In this document: positions 23,101 through 35,434 of the stretch, piece by piece
Position numbering within the stretch: position 1 is the first letter of the stretch
Layout: every line of letters begins with the position of its first letter
Origin: Prorocentrum cordatum
Lineage: Eukaryota; Sar; Dinophyceae; Prorocentrales; Prorocentraceae
Assembly (NCBI GenBank): GCA_963575745.1
Contig: CAUYUJ010002074.1
Location: 1 to 64,000, forward strand
DNA: 64,000 nucleotides
Direction: 5' to 3'
The notes under the pieces: model-generated
Databases searched by the model: none
What the model was told of the DNA's origin: nothing
The model's input: the letters and a program-made list of their open reading frames with translations, nothing else
Made by a program: the position numbers and the translations under genes

Positions 23101-25344
23101 TTTCGAATCAGTTTCTGTGCGTATCAGCTGTGTAGCTCTCCTACAGCCCGAGTTACGTGCGAAAATCGACAGCACCTGTCAAGATGACTCGAACAATCCC
23201 AATGGGTTTGCGAACCTAGCTCGAGTAGCAAACCGAGTTCAGACCTCTGAATGCGACAGGCGGACGCGCCTGATGTGTCCGAATCGATTCCTGTGATTAT
23301 GCCCCCTGCAGCCCCCCTACAGACCGACTAGTTGGTCGACCCGACGAAAAGAGACAATGTGACAACTTTGGGTGGATTTTGCTAAGATTTGAAAGATGTT
23401 TGACAATTCATTTTGAGAAAGCAGATTTTTCCCACCTGTAAACGACTATGAGAGGCTCTGCGTCTTAATGTGAGCTCTGTAGGCGCACATTTACTATCAA
23501 AACACTTGCTGGATACAACTTCATGTCGACATGCAAAAAAATGAATGTTCAGTTTTTTGCGAGAAATGCCTCCAGAAGCTCTCTCTTCCGACTCTGAGCT
23601 CTCTTACGCGTGAAAAGAGCTCTACGAGGTCCCCGGCGGTGACCAGGTTGACGGTTCACCGCCGGCGCCAGTCTCAATATGAGCTCTGTAAGTGCACTTT
23701 TACTATCAGAAGACTTGGCGGAACCGACTTCATGTCGACATGAAAATATATCAATGTTGATTTTTGTGAGACATGCTTCCAGAAGCTCTCTCTTTCGATT
23801 CTGAGCACTCTTATGCGTGCAAGGAGCTCTACGAGGTTCGAGGCGGTCACAAGGTTGACGGTTCACCGCCGGCGCCAGTACCTCGTAGAGCTCTTCGTTA
23901 TCGATGAGCTAGAGGAATTCCGGCGCGGGGTGGAGCTAGTACCTCGTAGAGCTCTTCGGCATCGATGAGCTAGAGGAATTCCGGCGCGGGCTGGAGCTAG
24001 TTGGTCGACCCGGCCTTAAGAGACAAAGTGGTGACTTTGGGTCGGGTTTGCGAAGATTTGGAAGATATTTGACAGTTCATTTTAAGAAACCAGATTTTTC
24101 CCACCTGTAAACGATTATGAGGGCCTTTGCGTCTTAATATGAGCTCTGTAGGCGCATATTTACTATCAAAACACTTGGGGGAACCAACTTCATGTCGACA
24201 TGGAAAAAATCAATGTTGATTTTTTCGAGAAATGCCTCCAGAGGCTCTTTCTTCCGACTCTGAGCTCTCTCTCTACGAGATACCCGGCGGTGACCAGATT
24301 GACGGTTCACCGCCGGCGCCAGTTGGTCGATCTGGCCAGAAAAGAAGATGTGACAACTTTCGGTCTGTAATGTAAGATTTGAGTCATTAAGGGCGTATGG
24401 CTGAAGCATCTAGAGCTCTGAACAGAGTCTGCTTCTCGAGCTAAGTCCGCAAAACTATTTGTATGCGATCGATTTTTTAGAGTTTTTTGACTCTCGCTTA
24501 AGCTTGCTTCACGTGTTCGAGAAGCTGGGCAAGAAAAGAGCTCTACGAGGTCCCCGGCGGTAACCAGGTTGACGGTTTACCGCCGGCGCCCAGTACCTCG
24601 TAGAGCTTCTCGTCATCGATGAGCTAGAGGAATTCCGGCGCGGGGTGGAGCTAGTACCTCGTAGAGCTCTTCAGCATCGATCAGCTACGGGCAAAGTGTT
24701 AACTTTTGGTCGGTTTTGCTAAGATTTGAGAGATATTTGACCATTTATTTTGAGAAACCAGATTTTTCGCACCTGGAGTGGGTTATGCCGCGTCTGCCAG
24801 TTAAATTCTTAGGTCCGTAGGTGCAGTATTTATATCAAAACACTTGGAGGAACCGACTTTGAATCAAAACCGAAAAATCGTGATTTTTCGAGTTCTTCGG
24901 CTCTCGCTTCAGAAGCTTCCTTCATGTGTTCCGAGAAGCGCTGTGCAAGAAAAGAGCTCTACCAGGTGCCCGGCGGTAACCTGGTTGACGGTTTACCGCC
25001 GGTTCCCATTGGTCGACTCGACCAGAAAGGACAAAGTGGTAGCTTTTGGGTGTTTTTGCGAATATTTGAAAGATATTTGACCATTTATTTTGAGAAATCA
25101 GATTTTTCGCACCTGCAGTGGGTTAAGGCGCGTCTGTCAGTAAAACTTCCAGGTCCGTAGCTGCAGTATCACTATCAAAACACTTGAGGGAACCGACGTT
25201 GGATAAAAACCGAAAAACGTGATTTTTCGAGTTTCTCAGGTCTTCCTCTAGACGCTTTCTGCATGCTTACCGAGGAGCTCCGTGTAAGGAAAGAGCTCCA
25301 CGAGGGCCCCGGCGGTAACCTGGTTGACGGTTTACCGCCGGTTC
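20179..25344 (+). repeat. Hairpin-module and satellite mosaic
   Basis: Hairpin modules at about 20,590, 20,980, 21,465, 22,580 (inverted), 22,765 (inverted), 23,630, 23,840, 24,285, 24,555, 24,970 and 25,310; satellite monomers at about 22,015-22,520, plus an inverted patch at 22,760-23,330. GTCGAC palindromes at 20,488, 20,889, 23,524, 23,729 and 24,192. Open frames here are repeat artefacts. No gene. Confidence 0.8.
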
Positions 25345-25579
25345 CCATGCACAGAGCTCAGCGAGATATTTCTCTTCTGGGAATGCGGGGCCTCCTCCGA
25401 GGCCGTCCACTTTTGCACCAACATACATCCAGATCAGCGGGTGGGGAAATGGGGCCCAAACATGGTGGTGCGACGCTCTAGTCGCAACCTCGCAGAGGCC
25501 AATGCCCACAAAGTTCTTTCTATACTTATGGATGATATTGCTGGACTGATGGGCAAAAGATGAACAATGCATCCAATCG

Positions 25580-25860
25580 TGAGGGCAGTATTGCATTCAA
25601 TTCAAACAAGCCATGGGGATATTGGCAGCTTCGCATATTCCTCAAACCGACGGTGGCCCGTAACACAGTTTGGGAGATACGAAATCTCTGGAAGAGCAAG
25701 TTGGAGGAGAACTATGAACCACTGGCAGCAGCAGATGCTTTCGGTGCAAAGATCAATGCACGTTTCCAGGTGATGACGGAAGTCGAACCTCACACAGCCT
25801 CAGAGCAGGGCTGCAAATCGTCTCATCGCCACCTCCTATAAGCACAAGAGTAAGGAGTCG
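25580..25860 (+). pseudogene. ORF1 remnant (copy 2)
   Basis: NKPWGYWQLRIFLKP...NTVWEIRNLW corresponds to AWGYSRARLYFQNG...QLWDLRRRL of copy 3 ORF1. The frame is lost in both directions, and the N-terminal coiled coil is absent because of 5' truncation or decay. Confidence 0.65.
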
Positions 25861-26084
25861 GCCTGGGTCAGAGTTGAGTACGGACCCCCGACAGTTGCTT
25901 GGTGCCATGGCAGTCATACGGCAGGGAGGGCCCAGGAACGTTGTTTCGGTGTATGGCCACAGGGCTCAGGCTGGAAACTCACAGCGTCAGAACTCTCGCA
26001 GATCGACCCTGCCATCAATTGTCAAGCGTGGCAGGCGCAGGTCAATGCCGACAACTGGTGAGGGTGCCCAGGCCTTCGGCTCGC

Positions 26085-27000
26085 GAGCTGGAATGCCAGG
26101 AGGCTTGGGAAGTCGTCGGCAGCTGAAGCACTACAGGCGCTCCGTGACTTCAATGTGGTCGGGCTGCAGGAGGCGCAACATCTAATTCAGGATGTCGTTG
26201 GTCGACCCACCAGTCCGTGCAATTCTCTCGGCTGAAGGCGAAGACTTTCAGAACCTCAATGGGGAGGTGCGGATCCCGAGTGGACATGCTGGTGTTCTTT
26301 TGGACCTCGCCAAACAGTTTCCAGACCAGCGTATTGGGGTAAGTTATGCTGTGGATGCGTTTCAATCCTTCATTTTTGCATCAATTCATTTACCCCACAA
26401 GGGCACGATGGGGAAGACGGAAGTGGCAGAATGGGGCATTGTTCAATTTTACCAGGACATCATCAGGAAGTGTGCTGTTGATTGCAAGCAGTTGCAACAA
26501 CTTCATCATATCAAACATCTCGTCATCAGCCTCGATGCTAATGTTGAGGTCCATCAGAACTCCTTATCGGGGCACCTGCAGGTTTCGGGAGATGGGGTTC
26601 TACCTGATCAACGCGGAGGGCGTGGTGGGCATGAAAAACGTGCGAGAATCATCGGAAGAGCAATGAGCGAGGCCCTAGTGGCCACCATGGGTATCTTGGG
26701 ACTCCAGCTGGCCAACACCTTTGGGGCTCCGAGGCACAGTGATGAGCACTAAGTGGAGGAGTACGAGGGGCTATGAGCATGTATATGACTATCTAGCGGT
26801 ACCCAAATCGTGGAAGCTTCCACGAGCCACTTCGACTTGGCTTATCCCTGAGGCAGTTGGAAGAAAGAGATCTTTGGAAGGGGATGTATCATTAGACGCG
26901 TTCTGGAGTGACCATAGGCTTCTATCACTCACGGCTCCGAGCATCGAGGACATGCAGTTGGACCGTGCGAGCTGCCTTCCCAGGAAGATGGCACACTGGC
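26085..27000 (+). pseudogene. Endonuclease remnant (copy 2)
   Basis: LASWNARRLGKSSAAEALQ at about 26,085, followed by VVGLQEAQHL, is the EEP start seen in copies 1 and 3. After a frameshift come SLDANVEVHQN (26,530), LQLANTFGAP, and in a third frame YEHVYDYLAVP (26,775) and FWSDHRLLSL (26,905). The catalytic Glu, Asp and His signatures are recognisable, but the reading frame is broken at about 26,200 and 26,740. Confidence 0.8.
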
Positions 27001-28600
27001 ATGTGGACCCTGGTCTGCCCTCGCGTGATGCCGCTGCGCTTTTCGACCGTGCCCTTCTCCCCAGCTCGCACATCTTCGGCAGTGCATCCGACACAGTAGT
27101 CAGGGAGGTGGTGGGTACCAAACAGTATTACGAGGAGGTGGGTTTGGAGGTGGAGGAGAACGACAAGGATAAGAAGGAGCAGGCCAGAAGGACGAGGAGG
27201 AGGATGGTGGAGAAGAGCGTGATGGGCAACCCCCTGGAGTCCATGAGTGAGGGCCTCCTGAAGGCCGCGGAGTTAGCCCCGACTGGAACCCAGAGGAGGG
27301 GCTCAGGGACACCCAGATGGTCGGAGGAGCACGTACAGATCAGGCAGGCGCACTATGCTTTGCATAAGTTGTGGAAGAGAGGGGAAGTGGATGAGGAGAC
27401 GTTTAAATCAAGTAGGAGGAGGTGGAACAAAGTTAGGAGGGCCAGGAAGAGAGAGTGCATCGAACATGCCTGTCGAGATGGAAGGAAGCGTACACCGATT
27501 TTTCGGAGTTTGATTATTGATGGGGTACCATGTACTGATCGAAGTAAACGGACTGAGGCCCTCCGTCGACACGGCCTCACTAGATACTCCAGCGAAGATG
27601 AGAAGTCACGTACTGTGCACTGCCTGAGGGACCTGTGGAAGAGAGCGGAGGAGGAGATAAGGAAGGAAGGGTGTACCAAGTGCCCGCTGGACATGGGGGT
27701 GCTGCTCCAGACTCGCGCAAAGTTGAAAGTGGGGAGGGCTGTGGGGTCAGACGGCGTTTCGGCCGCTATGCTCAAGACACTCTCTTGGGAAACACTCCGT
27801 CTTGTACTGCAGGCCTTCTAGTCCCTTTCTCAGCGCCACATTGTCGCACCAGAATCGTGGAGAAAGATCCTTGTCACAGTCATCCTGAAAAACAAGTTGA
27901 AGTGTTCCCTGGACGAATCCAGGGGGTTAGTGTTACTCAGTGTCTTCGGTAAATGATACAGTGGGTGCCTCACCCACCTCATTCAGCGGCACATCAGAGC
28001 GAGGGGATCGGGAGAATTTGTCCGATGCTATGGCTTTGTGCCGGAGCGTAGATGTCATGAAGTAAAGGCGGGTCTTAACAACGCCTGCCGCCATGCTGCC
28101 CAGTGGGGGAAGTCACATGTGCTCCACCTCGCCAGCCTTGACGTGGCCTGTGCTTTTGATACCTTTACGGTCCCTGTGGCGGCACATGCTCTGGAATATA
28201 TTGGCGTTAAACATCAGCTTGCATGCGCACTACTTGAGTGCTATCTCGACAACGAGGCGGAGTTCCGCTTCCAAGAGGTATCGACAGCTGGTGTACCTTG
28301 GAGCCGATGCGTCCGCGCGGGCTCGCTCGAGGCACCGACCTTGTGGATCGCCCTCTCCATTGCTGCCTTTGATCAGATTGCGAAGGGATGACATGAGAAG
28401 GGGTGGGGGTGGTCTCTCTCGGATGCGGGTGCTTGTGTACGCAGCTGCGAACATCGGGACTGGAAAGTCACTAACATGTTGTGGGCCGATAGTGTGATCT
28501 TGCTCGCGGCCAGCTCATTTCAGTTGACGAGCATGATTGCCGACATGACGTATGCCCTGTTTCGCTTTGGGTTTGAATGGAAAGAGAGTAGTCTTGAATC
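27000..28600 (+). pseudogene. Linker and reverse transcriptase remnant (copy 2)
   Basis: MGVLLQTRAKLKVGRAVGSDG (about 27,690) is the RT entry block. Stops follow at 27,819 and about 27,954. Motif A is LASLDVACAFDTF (28,130), motif B is degenerate (CVRAGSLEAPTLW, 28,305), and after another stop motif C reads LWADSVILLAASS (28,478), with Ser at the second catalytic position. Not functional. Confidence 0.82.
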
Positions 28601-28739
28601 TATGAAGCTAGGATGTGATCTTGACTTGGAGGTGCCTTTGATTGTCCCAACAGCTTGCCCAAGGGCGGGCCAAGGGTGTCTGAGCTGTGCAAGCCATCTC
28701 CAGCTGTTTGAGCAGGAGAGGCGCGCAAATGAGCAAACT

Positions 28740-30477
28740 CAAACAGGTTACGAAAATTGAGATCTTGGGTACTATGCTGGATAGAGAGTTCAAAACGCAT
28801 GTTTATATAGTTCACAGAATGAAAGAAATGGAGAAAGCATTTTGGAGCGCCCGCCCCTTTTTCATGAATGGGCAGATTGCGATGAAGAAGAAATCAGAAG
28901 ATATGTCACGATGGTGCAAACACGCTTTTTATATGGCGTTGAGGGCATCACCATAGATGCGAGCACGTTGAAGTATTTTCATGCACGTGAGGGTGAGCTC
29001 CTGTCAAAATCGGTATGGCGAAGGAAAAAGCCTGAGGTGGGTTGGTCCATCTTTGGCCGACGCATGTTCGACATGGGGAGGGAAATTTTGCAGAAGATGG
29101 GCAAACCCAGCCTGGTCCAACTCGCGCTCTACAAGCAGTGGATGTGGGCCAAAGATGTTGCGCTATCTTGTTTTCCAGTTGAGTTGGATGCCTCACCGGA
29201 CTTTGTGCAGAATGAACCCTCGGTGACGGGGGGTTCTCAAGAGCTCGGGGAGTCCGTTGGGAGCAGACCATCTGGGGAGGGGCCATCACAAACACATACC
29301 TGGAATCGCCGCAAACGTATCACACAATATGCGAAACAATGTCAAGATGGTCAAAAGCGGAGACGGGTCACCCTGGGGACCACCTTTCCCTCGGTGTCTG
29401 GCCCTGGGGGGGCCTGTGAGTTGCCTGAGGGGCCGCGGACAAAAGTCAGAAAGACCACATCAACCAGATCGAACCTCGGGGCGGCGTTACAGGCACGTGC
29501 TCTTATGCTGGTGGGAGGGAGACAATGGAGTGATCAAATTGACGCTTTCTGTGCAAGCGTGGGCGCAAAGTCGGCCAGGTCGCTCGCCCGTAAGTGTGCG
29601 GGTGGACAGAGCGGTGCTTTCACGTCTTGGGCCTCGCTCTTTGAAAATGTTGGCGCCGAGATCTGGATGACGGGTACGTTGGGCTGGGCGGAAAGAGATG
29701 GGATCATATTATGTAAAGACGTTTGTACACACTATGAAGTACAACATAACATTTTCAAATACTTTGTACTAAACGAGCCGCAGACACATTACTGTATGAA
29801 GGAGGAGGAGGAGGCGGAGGAGAACGAGGGCAAGGCGGTACAGAGTGTTATCAGGTTGGCCAGAGTCTTTGAAGAACAGTCGGGTTGGCTGTTTGACAGA
29901 CATTCGCTCGCGGTCGAACTTGCGGGTGACTCACAGGTGGTGATCAACTGGCTCTTAGGGGTGTGGCAGACCTCTAACCTTGTATATTCAAACACGTTGC
30001 ATGAGGCACAACATGAGTTGTATGAATTAACCACCATTGCCAATGTGAGACCTCGGAATGCTGGGCACAACATTATCAAAGTGGTGTGCCGTGAAGGAAA
30101 TGAAAGGGCGGACGAGTTGACCTGGGAAGCACGAAGGGGCAACACGGGAAGAATATACAAACATGACATCATTCAGGAGATCCGTAATCACAGCATTAAA
30201 ATCAATGCTCTCCGTGGTGCTTTCGATGGAGGGCGGTCCGAAATGGGTGTTGGATGTGGTTGGCTTATTGACGTGCATGCTTATTATTTCTCCCCCTTCC
30301 CTCACTTTTTCTCCCGAGCTGAGTGGTTATGACCACGCGCCGATCTGGATCAATAACATTATGGCTGACGCCTTTCTTCTCCCTCCCAGCTGCACTGTCA
30401 CGCAAGCCGAAATGAGAGCTGCCTGTCGCCTACTCTCTGGCTTGCAAGAGTTCGTGCGTTTGGCATGTCTCTGCTAG
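28740..30477 (+). pseudogene. Post-RT and permuted RNase H-like domain (copy 2)
   Basis: Frame 28,842-30,332 runs from the post-RT region to the D10 motif. VELAGDSQVVINWL (GDS 29,924-29,932) and REGNERADELTW (30,090-30,119) come first, then LRGAFDGGRSEMGVGCGW (FDGG 30,222-30,233). At a pyrimidine-rich tract (30,288-30,315) the reading moves to another frame, which gives SCTVTQAEMRAACRL (Glu 30,409-30,411) and ends at TAG 30,475-30,477. The motif order is the same rotation as in the other copies. The frame change at the pyrimidine tract also occurs in copy 3. Confidence 0.84.
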
Positions 30478-30616
30478 CCTACACGAGGCATGTTCTCCGC
30501 CTGCCCAGCACCCTGGACTGAAAGAGCTCGTGCTTTTGGCATGTCTCTGCCTGTTGTGGTAACTTAGCCTGCGGCCCTGACGGCCGCTGCCTGGTCTGAC
30601 CGCAAGCCGCAAAAAA

Positions 30617-31690
30617 CCAAGGTTGACGGTTTACCGCCGGCTCCCAGTCATTGACCATTGGTGTGTTGTAGATAAGGGGGCCCTGTGTGACCTCTAGCAA
30701 GTGACTCGTAGAGCTTCCTTCCCTAAGAGCGTTAGCGGCGAAGCTAGAAGAGTAATTCCGGCGCGCTGGGGGGCTAGTTGGCAGAAGATCTCGACGGATT
30801 TTTTGTTTATACAAACAATTCTGTATTCTTAACACTTATTCAAATCGAATTTCTCGAAATTCAACAGCTCGCTAGAGCTCTAATATTTTTTCCCATCTTC
30901 GATGTTTTTCCCGCTCGCCAGCTTAATCTCAGGTCTATCGGGTACCTATTACTGTCAAAAAGCACTCAGGCGGGATCGGCTGCTTAGTGTCATCTTGGCA
31001 GCTGCTGTCGGTTATCTGTACTTAACTCGAGCTGTAGGAGCGCTACAGAGCTGGTAGGCACACCTAATCGATCAGAATCATCAGGCGCGTTCGACTCGAG
31101 CATCTAGAGGTCTGGACTCGGCCTGCTACCAGAGCTAGGTCCGCGAAGCTATTCGTACTCTATTAATTTTTTACGGATGATGATGAGTTTCTTGATTTAA
31201 CTCGAGCTGCAGATGAGCTACAGAGCTGTTGGGCACAGCAATCGGAAGGAAATCCTCAGGCGCGCTAGTCTGCAGTACCTAGACGCCTGAAATCGCTCTG
31301 CTATCAGAGCTGGGTCCGAAACAACTATTTGTACTCTGCCAATTTTTCAGAGATCGTGATGTTTTCTTGACTTAACTCGAGCTGCAGATGAGCTACAGAG
31401 CTGTTTGGCACAGAATCGGAAGGAATCTATTAGACGCGCTAGTTTCAAGTATCCAGATGTCCGAACTCGTCGCGCTTTCAGAGTTCGAACAAGAAGACTA
31501 TTCGTACTTCCTATGATTTTTTCCAGAGATGCTTTATCCTCACTCCATCTTCTCCTCCGCGTACTCCTTCATGAGACCGCGCTCTCGCGCGCGCAATGCG
31601 AGATTGCCTCGCCGGCATTGCACGAGGAAGCTCTACGAGTTCCCGGCGGTGACCAAGGTCGACGGTTTGCCGCCAGCCCCCAGTTCGAAA
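30617..31690 (+). repeat. Right half-site and satellite array
   Basis: The half hairpin module after copy 2 (CCAAGGTTGACGGTTTACC) is followed by the CGATGTTTTTCCCGCTCG module and satellite monomers at about 31,025, 31,200 and 31,378, then a hairpin at about 31,640. No gene. Confidence 0.75.
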
Positions 31691-32190
31691 CTAAGCAGTC
31701 CACGGAAGGGTGACTCCAGAGCCCCTCTAGAAGCAATCGAAACGTTTGGCCATGATTTGTGAGCACGCGACGGTTTGGGACGTCTTAAACGAGGAGCTTG
31801 GCGTGAACCTCGAAGGGCGCTCACTACTGGTCTCGTCTTGGCTCCAGGGAAGTTGGAGGTGCCGTAATTAGGGGTATGGCAACAGTGTTGCGGGGCGTGT
31901 TGAGACGATCTGAGCTGCCGTTCAAACATCCGTGTGGCGAACATGGGGCGGGACATGTACCGACGTGAGTAGAGAGAAGATAGCACCAGGGCCGACGAGC
32001 TTAACCACCTGGCCCGGAAGGGCCGCACTTTGTACCCCAATCAGGTTGCATGCAGCCCAATTAAATCACATACCTGTCACATGTTGCCTATCGTGCCTAC
32101 GATGGTGGAGTTGACGACAACGGCTGTGAATGCGGATTTTGTAATTCGTGGGCACGCCCGAGGTGCCAAGGGCAGCGCTGAGCTGCCGTG
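31690..32190 (+). pseudogene. RNase H-like fragment of the same retrotransposon family
   Basis: Across frameshifts the reading is ATVWDVL...LEGRSLLVSSWLQGSW (GDS changed to GRS), REDSTRADELNHLARKG at about 31,975 and AYDGGVDDNGCECGF at about 32,097. The order D70-like, D134-like, D10-like again shows the permutation. Between 32,190 and 32,580 the sequence is GC-rich with no recognisable motif; a frame of 185 codons (32,030-32,587) crosses it without recognisable similarity. Confidence 0.7.
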
Positions 32191-32579
32191 GACTGCTCAG
32201 GTGGTGCTTCTAGGAGCTAAACAACCAGAGCGCATGCGCCGAGAGCCTGCAGGTCCGATGTGCAGACCTGCAGACACAGACCTGGGCGAAGGCGACAGAG
32301 AGTGCGGCGAAACAGCCTGCCTCTGCGTCCCTAGCCGCGAATCGGCTAGGGCGCAAGTGAGGGGGGCGAAACCCTTAGCGCTCGTTCAGCGTGAAAAGCT
32401 CATGGAGGCTGTTCCCTTCGCTCTGAGGGGGGAGTGGGAAGGGCATTGGTCGGGGCAACTGGCTTCCCAGCTGCCCCCGTGCCCCATGCTCCCACTGGCT
32501 TCTCCTACGCAGCGGTCGCCAGGGGCCCGCAAGGGCCGCCTGGCCGTGCATCAGGGAAGCGCGATCCCAGATAAGGAAA

Positions 32580-33838
32580 GCTCGTAGAGCTTCCCTAAGA
32601 GCGTTAGCGGCGAAGCTAGAGGAGTAATTCCGGCGCGCTGGGGGGCTAGCTGGCAAAACAAATTCGGGTGTTTTGCATCGTTTTGCTCAGTTTAACTTCG
32701 ATTTCTCGAAATTTGGCCATTTGTTAAACCTCTAGTTTTTTCTCCTCATATTCGATCTTATTCCCGCTCGCCATCTTAATATCAGCTCGATCGGGTACCT
32801 ATTACTGCCAAAAAGCATCCAGGCGGGATCGGCTGTTTCGTGTCATCTTGGCAGGTGCTGTCGGTTTTCTGTAGTTAACTCGAGCTGTAGGGTAGCTACA
32901 GAGCTGGTAGGCACACCTAATCGATCTAGAATCGTCAGGCGCGTTCGTCTGAAGTATCGAGATGTCTGAACTCGGTCTGCTACCAGAGCCAGGTCCGCGA
33001 AACTATTCGTACTCTACTATTTTTTTCAAGAGGTGATGATGAGTTTCCTGACTTACCTCCAGATAAGCTACAGAGCTGTTAGGCACAGCAATCAAAAGAG
33101 AATCATCAGGAGCGCTAGTCTAAAGTATCTAGGCTCCTGAACTCGGTCTGCTATCTTGGCTGGGTCTGAACAACTATTCGTACTCTGCTGTTTTTTTCGA
33201 GATGGTGATGGTTTTCTTGACTTAACTCAAGCTGCAGATAAGCTGCAGAGCTGTTTGGCGCAGCAGTCGGAAGTGAATTATCATGCGCTCTAGCTTAAAG
33301 TATCTAGACGCCTGAACTCGGTCTGCTATCAGAGCTGAGTTCGCACAACTATTCGTACGCTGCTAATGTTTTAGAGATGGTGATGGTTCTCTTGACTTAA
33401 ACCGATCTGGAGATGAACTACATAGCTGTTTGTCACAGAAGTCGAGAGGAAACCATAATAAGCGCAAGTCTAAAGTATCTAGACGCCTGAATTTGGTCTG
33501 CTACCAGAGCTGGTCAGAACAATTAGTCGTACTTTGCTAAATTTTAGACAGATAATGATAACTTTCTTGACGCAACTCGAGCTGCAGAAGAGCTACAGAA
33601 CTGTTCGGCACAGAATCGAAAGGAAGCTATCAGACGCGCTAGTTTCAAGTATCCAGATGCCCGAACTCGTCGCGCTTTCAGAGTGGGAACCAGAAAACTA
33701 TTCGTACTCTACCAATTTTTCCAGAGATGCTTTCTCTTCACTCCTTCTTCTCCTCCACGTCCTCCTCCACGAGACCGCGCTTCGCGCGCGCAATGCGAGA
33801 TTGCCGCGCCCGCATTGCACGAGGAAGCTCTACGAGTT
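32580..33838 (+). repeat. Satellite array
   Basis: CGATCTTATTCCCGCTCG module at 32,750, then satellite monomers at about 32,877, 33,052, 33,225 and 33,400 and a final one at about 33,575, all close to the 177-bp period. No gene. Confidence 0.8.
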
Positions 33839-33853
33839 CCCGGCGGTAACCAA

Positions 33854-34357
33854 AGTTGTTGCTGCTGGGGCTCGTGGGGCCTCCTCGTGCGGCTCGAGCT
33901 GCATTGTGCAGTCAGGCAGCCTGCCCCTGGCCTGGCCCGCCGCGCGGGGGCGCGTGGCGATCGGGCCACTCGGCATCTTCGGCGACTTCGGCGAGTCCGA
34001 GGTAAGCAGGCCGCCTGCCATTTGTTTGTATTTGTTTGTGTGCATTGTTGCGGCATTTTGCTGCATCGAGCTGGACGGGACGAGCCAGAGTCAATCGATC
34101 GATCTGGACCGCTGGGGATCCAACTTTGGACACTGGGAGTGGGAGTATCTTGCCAGACAGGTTGGTAGATCTTGTCACGACGATAAAGATTCTCTAGTTG
34201 ACATACCATCTGGACCACCTGATCTCTCTCCCACTTTACCTCACAATCCTGTTGCCCCATATAACTTTCATCAGTTAGTGCGCATCTCAAACGTACTCGA
34301 GAAGATCGATCGTTCTGTGCGAAGTGGAATATCCCTTGTAACATCTCAGACGGCAAG
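33854..34357 (+). promoter_or_regulatory. 5' leader of copy 3
   Basis: GC-rich first half (to about 34,000), then mixed sequence up to the ORF1 ATG. If the family is self-promoting like other LINEs, an internal promoter would lie here, but I see no recognisable core element. A frame different from ORF1 is open across it. Confidence 0.4.
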
Positions 34358-35404
34358 ATGGCTGCCTCATCAGCTGCTGCGGTCCCCGAGATTTTCGCCA
34401 TGGATGCCACTGATATGCCCGTTCCAGGAGCCGAGGAGGAGGAGGTCCCAGAGGGAAAACGTGTCAAAGTTCAGACGGTGGAAGGCCTCGAGGAGGCCAT
34501 GACTAAGGGTATGGACAAGATCACGACGCTTGTTGCATCTCTGGGAGGTAAGATGACTGAGGGCTTCCAGTCAACTCATCGGAGCATCACGGACCTCGGC
34601 ACCCAACTCAATGCTCGTGTTGATTCGGTAGAGAAAAATGTACAGCAGGCGATGACGGACATAGATGCTATTACTAAGAAGGTGGAGGACCAGAGGCTAC
34701 AGATTATTCAGCTCCAGCAGGCTCCTGCAGGTGGGCCCCCCAGAGCAGGCACCTCTACGACGGCGTCCTCGGCGGAAGCTCGGCAGTCCATGCAGAATTT
34801 CACTCCGTCGTTCGTCGAGCTCAAGGGATGGGTGACGGACTGGCGGGATGCAGAGAAGCGTCAGGAGGATATGTTATCACAGCAGGCGTTAAATTCACTA
34901 CTGAATGAGGTCCTGGCTGGAGAATGGTTCAGTGGTGTCAAGGAGTTTCTGGACCTGAGCCAATCCAAGAGGTTCAACACAGGTCGAGAGGCATGGGGTT
35001 ATTCGCGTGCTCGGCTATACTTCCAGAATGGGGTTACCAGTGACCAGCTGTGGGATCTCCGTCGTCGACTCGTCGCCGCGATTGCCGACAACAAACTCCA
35101 GCACGCTCCCAGGGTCCTCGAGGTCCACGTGGAGGCCCCCCCCTGGAAGAAGCCCCATCTGGATGCCGCTGGGACCTTTCAGGCAAAGTTCAAGAGTTTC
35201 ACGAAGCATCATTCAAATCTCAGGGCTGAGACGGGACCACCGATTACGTTCATGTGGGGCTCCAGTGACCACTTACCACCTCCAGGGAAGATTGTGGCCA
35301 AGTTCTCTCTGCAGAATGGCTGGGAGATTACTCGTGCAATGAATCAGCTTGAGCCAGGGATCAACATTGATGAGTTGCGAGCGAGGATTTCCAGTACGAA
35401 CTAG
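34358..35404 (+). CDS. Retrotransposon ORF1 protein (copy 3)
   Basis: 348-residue ORF1 protein with a genuine ATG (AAGATGG). Order of parts: acidic N-terminus (EEEEVPEGKRVKV), a long coiled coil of about 100 residues (MDKITTLVASLGG to QIIQLQQ), a Ser/Thr/Ala hinge, then the family's C-terminal domain with PSFVELKGWVTDW, ARLYFQNG, HVEAPPWKKPH and GPPITFMW. It aligns by eye with copy 1 ORF1 through that domain, including the conserved His-Val-Glu and Pro-Trp residues. Likely role: RNA binding and RNP assembly, by analogy with other LINE ORF1 proteins. It ends at TAG 35,402-35,404, and the frame stays open beyond. Confidence 0.85.
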   Translation: MAASSAAAVPEIFAMDATDMPVPGAEEEEVPEGKRVKVQTVEGLEEAMTKGMDKITTLVASLGGKMTEGFQSTHRSITDLGTQLNARVDSVEKNVQQAMTDIDAITKKVEDQRLQIIQLQQAPAGGPPRAGTSTTASSAEARQSMQNFTPSFVELKGWVTDWRDAEKRQEDMLSQQALNSLLNEVLAGEWFSGVKEFLDLSQSKRFNTGREAWGYSRARLYFQNGVTSDQLWDLRRRLVAAIADNKLQHAPRVLEVHVEAPPWKKPHLDAAGTFQAKFKSFTKHHSNLRAETGPPITFMWGSSDHLPPPGKIVAKFSLQNGWEITRAMNQLEPGINIDELRARISSTN

Positions 35405-35434
35405 AGGTGCCACGACACCATTGCGTCATGGAAT
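35402..35434 (+). promoter_or_regulatory. Candidate stop-codon readthrough site (TAG AGG)
   Basis: ORF1 stop TAG is followed in the same frame by AGG TGC CAC GAC ACC ATT, then the endonuclease start ASWNV, with no ATG. This parallels TGA CGG TGC CAA in copy 1; the N-N/T-stop-R-C pattern and the frame are conserved while the stop codon differs. Confidence 0.55.

Larger units (their letters stand above)
25345..30616 (+). mobile_element. Retrotransposon copy 2 (5'-truncated, degenerate)
   Basis: Starts within ORF1, directly after a complete hairpin module, and ends in CCGCAAGCCGCAAAAAA followed by CCAAGGTTGACGG (30,617 on). The 3' UTR contains a small hairpin GCGGCC-CTGAC-GGCCGC (30,571-30,587) just before the tail. 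ORF2 carries several stops and frameshifts, so this copy is dead. Confidence 0.88.

Noticed and set aside
33534-34502. 322-codon frame overlapping the start of copy 3
   Set aside because: Begins in satellite DNA and crosses the insertion boundary, so it cannot be an old gene; its last part is noted only as an open leader.
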